Positions 37,531 through 38,408 of a stretch of DNA of 38,408 nt are shown here, one piece after another. The first letter of the stretch is position 1. Every line of letters begins with the position of its first letter. A program made the translations under genes and the position numbers. The notes beneath the pieces were generated by a model. The model searched no databases. It was not told the origin of the DNA and was given only the letters and a program-made list of their open reading frames with translations. The DNA comes from a virus: the IMG/VR virus record IMGVR_UViG_3300033141_002258, positions 1 to 38,408 of that record. One strand, written 5' to 3'.

Positions 37531-37590
37531 ATGGAACTAACAATCTTGAAATACCTGAACGATATAAAAATTGGGATAAATACGAAATAG
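37531..37590 (+). CDS. Very short ORF (19 aa)
   Basis: A 19-codon frame (MELTILKYLNDIKIG and on) two bases after the RyR-like gene, filling the otherwise gene-free 74 nt before the next ORF. Support is weak; it may just be spacer. Confidence 0.2.
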   Translation: MELTILKYLNDIKIGINTK

Positions 37591-37602
37591 CTTAAAACAA
37601 TT

Positions 37603-37791
37603 ATGAATATCACTAAAAAAACAGAAAAAGAAATACACGATTACTATCAAGGACAAGAAGCCCATTTTGGCGACAGAATGGCGGATATTTACTCAAAACT
37701 ATTACTTATAAGACAACAATTAGAAAACAAAGATATTAAAGAAGCCAAAAGATTATTAAAAGAACTAATTTATGAAGCGAAAAAAGATTAA
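37603..37791 (+). CDS. Small helical protein (62 aa)
   Basis: The protein is helical and charged (KEIHDYYQGQEAHFGDRMADIYSKLLLIRQQLENKDIKEAKRLLKELIYE), with leucine spacing suggestive of a coiled coil. It begins after a short AT-rich gap with the AACAATTATG type start region. Function is unknown. Confidence 0.5.
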   Translation: MNITKKTEKEIHDYYQGQEAHFGDRMADIYSKLLLIRQQLENKDIKEAKRLLKELIYEAKKD

Positions 37792-37795
37792 AACT

Positions 37796-38029
37796 ATGAT
37801 AGCACCTAATTTACCCAAAAGTTTAGACCCAGCATATCAAGATGGATTTGAAGATGGATTTAAACGAGCCGAAAAATACTTTAAAGAAGAAGTAAAAAGG
37901 TTCTACAAAGATACCAAAAAGAACTTTCTTTCGGGTGTAGCAACAGCTACTTGGACTTCTTCAGAATGGCGAAAAGAAATACTTTTAAAAGAAAAAGCGG
38001 ATATTGAAAATAAATTAAAACAATTATGA
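37796..38029 (+). CDS. Small basic protein (77 aa)
   Basis: The start at 37796 is preferred: an ATG after TAAAACT four bases past the previous stop, the usual spacing here. The product begins with YQDGFEDGFKRAEKYFKEE and ends with a basic helix (KEILLKEKADIENKLKQL). The repeated DGF/DGF unit resembles the DGYANGYNSA stretch in the next gene, so the two may be related duplicates. Its stop overlaps the next start (ATGA). Confidence 0.5.
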   Translation: MIAPNLPKSLDPAYQDGFEDGFKRAEKYFKEEVKRFYKDTKKNFLSGVATATWTSSEWRKEILLKEKADIENKLKQL

Positions 38030-38359
38030 AAAACAAAACTATTAAAACAGATAAAGAGGTAATGGCGGCTTTCAGAAAAATATATTATGATAAAAATACC
38101 CCCAGTGGATTAAATCAAAAATATCCATATTTTATAAAAATGGTAGAGGATATACAAAACTTTATTTTAGAAGTCCGAGCCAATGATAAAAAAGCTATAA
38201 AAAGCTATAGGAGAATTATTAGATAGATTAAAAAACACAACCAGCTATGAGGGAGATAAAAATGTTCCATACACAGATGGTTATGCTAATGGATACAATT
38301 CGGCTACCAAAGAAAACAATCTTAAAATAGATAAACTAATTAAAGAACTAATGATATGA
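38026..38359 (+). pseudogene. Early gene shifted by a 10-bp tandem duplication
   Basis: As written the frame stops at 38226. A 10-bp unit, AAAAAGCTAT, is repeated in tandem at 38189-38198 and 38199-38208. Removing one copy restores a single frame of 107 residues from 38026 to TGA 38357-38359: the sequence then runs DKKAIGELLDRLKN, then YTDGYANGYNSATKENNLKI, ending KELMI. The shifted 3' part (38208-38359 and its copy at 1-65) has no start codon of its own. The duplication is either an error in this assembly or a real inactivating or phase-variable mutation. Function is unknown. Confidence 0.65.
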
Positions 38360-38408
38360 TAAAGGTCGGCAAACTTAATAATCTTATTTCAGATTATGAT
38401 TGTAAGTA
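38295..38408. repeat. Terminal direct repeat, right copy
   Basis: Identical to bases 1-114; it marks the overlap of the circular assembly. The frame of the 38026 gene runs through it and ends at 38359. Confidence 0.95.

Overview
The window is a complete or nearly complete genome of a tailed phage, assembled as a circle. Bases 1-114 are repeated exactly at 38295-38408, so the unit length is about 38,294 bp. The DNA is AT-rich (about one third G+C by eye), genes are tightly packed with ATGA and TAATG overlaps, and TGA serves as a stop. Several perfect or near-perfect TTGACA/TATAAT promoters and perfect DnaA boxes point to a bacterial host that the sequence alone does not name. A portal, a TerL, no long tape measure, and a run of tail-adaptor, tail-hub and large internal proteins suggest a short-tailed (podovirus-like) virion.

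Layout. 1-415: two small genes at the end of the rightward early operon that wraps around the origin. 420-850: a DnaA box, a promoter and a highly structured non-coding stretch. 908-2407: a short leftward operon of small genes driven by a second DnaA-box promoter. 2510-9803: small terminase, repeats that may be the packaging site, small membrane proteins, then an island of sugar and activation enzymes (DegT aminotransferase, zincin, ATP-grasp, HxGH nucleotidyltransferase, APS-kinase-like protein, sulfotransferase-like protein, NAD-dependent epimerase). 9787-15612: TerL, a small conserved protein, portal, scaffold and a major capsid gene split by a group I intron that carries an HNH endonuclease. 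15704-19958: four glycosyltransferase-type proteins, a GNAT protein and an FkbM methyltransferase domain, lying inside the structural operon. 20046-27034: tail adaptor, tail hub, fibre-like protein and two large internal proteins. 27025-28310: leftward genes including a replication-initiator-like HTH protein next to an iteron-rich, AT-rich candidate origin. 28468-33006: fibre proteins, holin candidates and an M23 endolysin. 33059-38359: a DnaA-box promoter and structured leader, then a rightward operon of small early proteins (zinc ribbons, a NinG-like HNH protein, a RyR-like protein).

How it works together. No DNA polymerase, helicase, primase or integrase is visible. Replication is probably handed to the host through the HTH initiator, the iterons and DnaA. 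All four perfect DnaA boxes noticed sit immediately upstream of a strong sigma70-type promoter, which suggests that host DnaA links replication state to phage transcription. These promoters feed unusually structured leaders or small RNAs, so RNA-level control appears to be a theme. The other theme is glycan chemistry: about ten genes, embedded among head and tail genes, could build and transfer a decorated, possibly sulfated, sugar onto the virion or the host surface.

Two genes look broken or recoded. The DegT aminotransferase lacks part of its small domain and changes frame at a run of A. The last early gene is shifted by a 10-bp tandem duplication.
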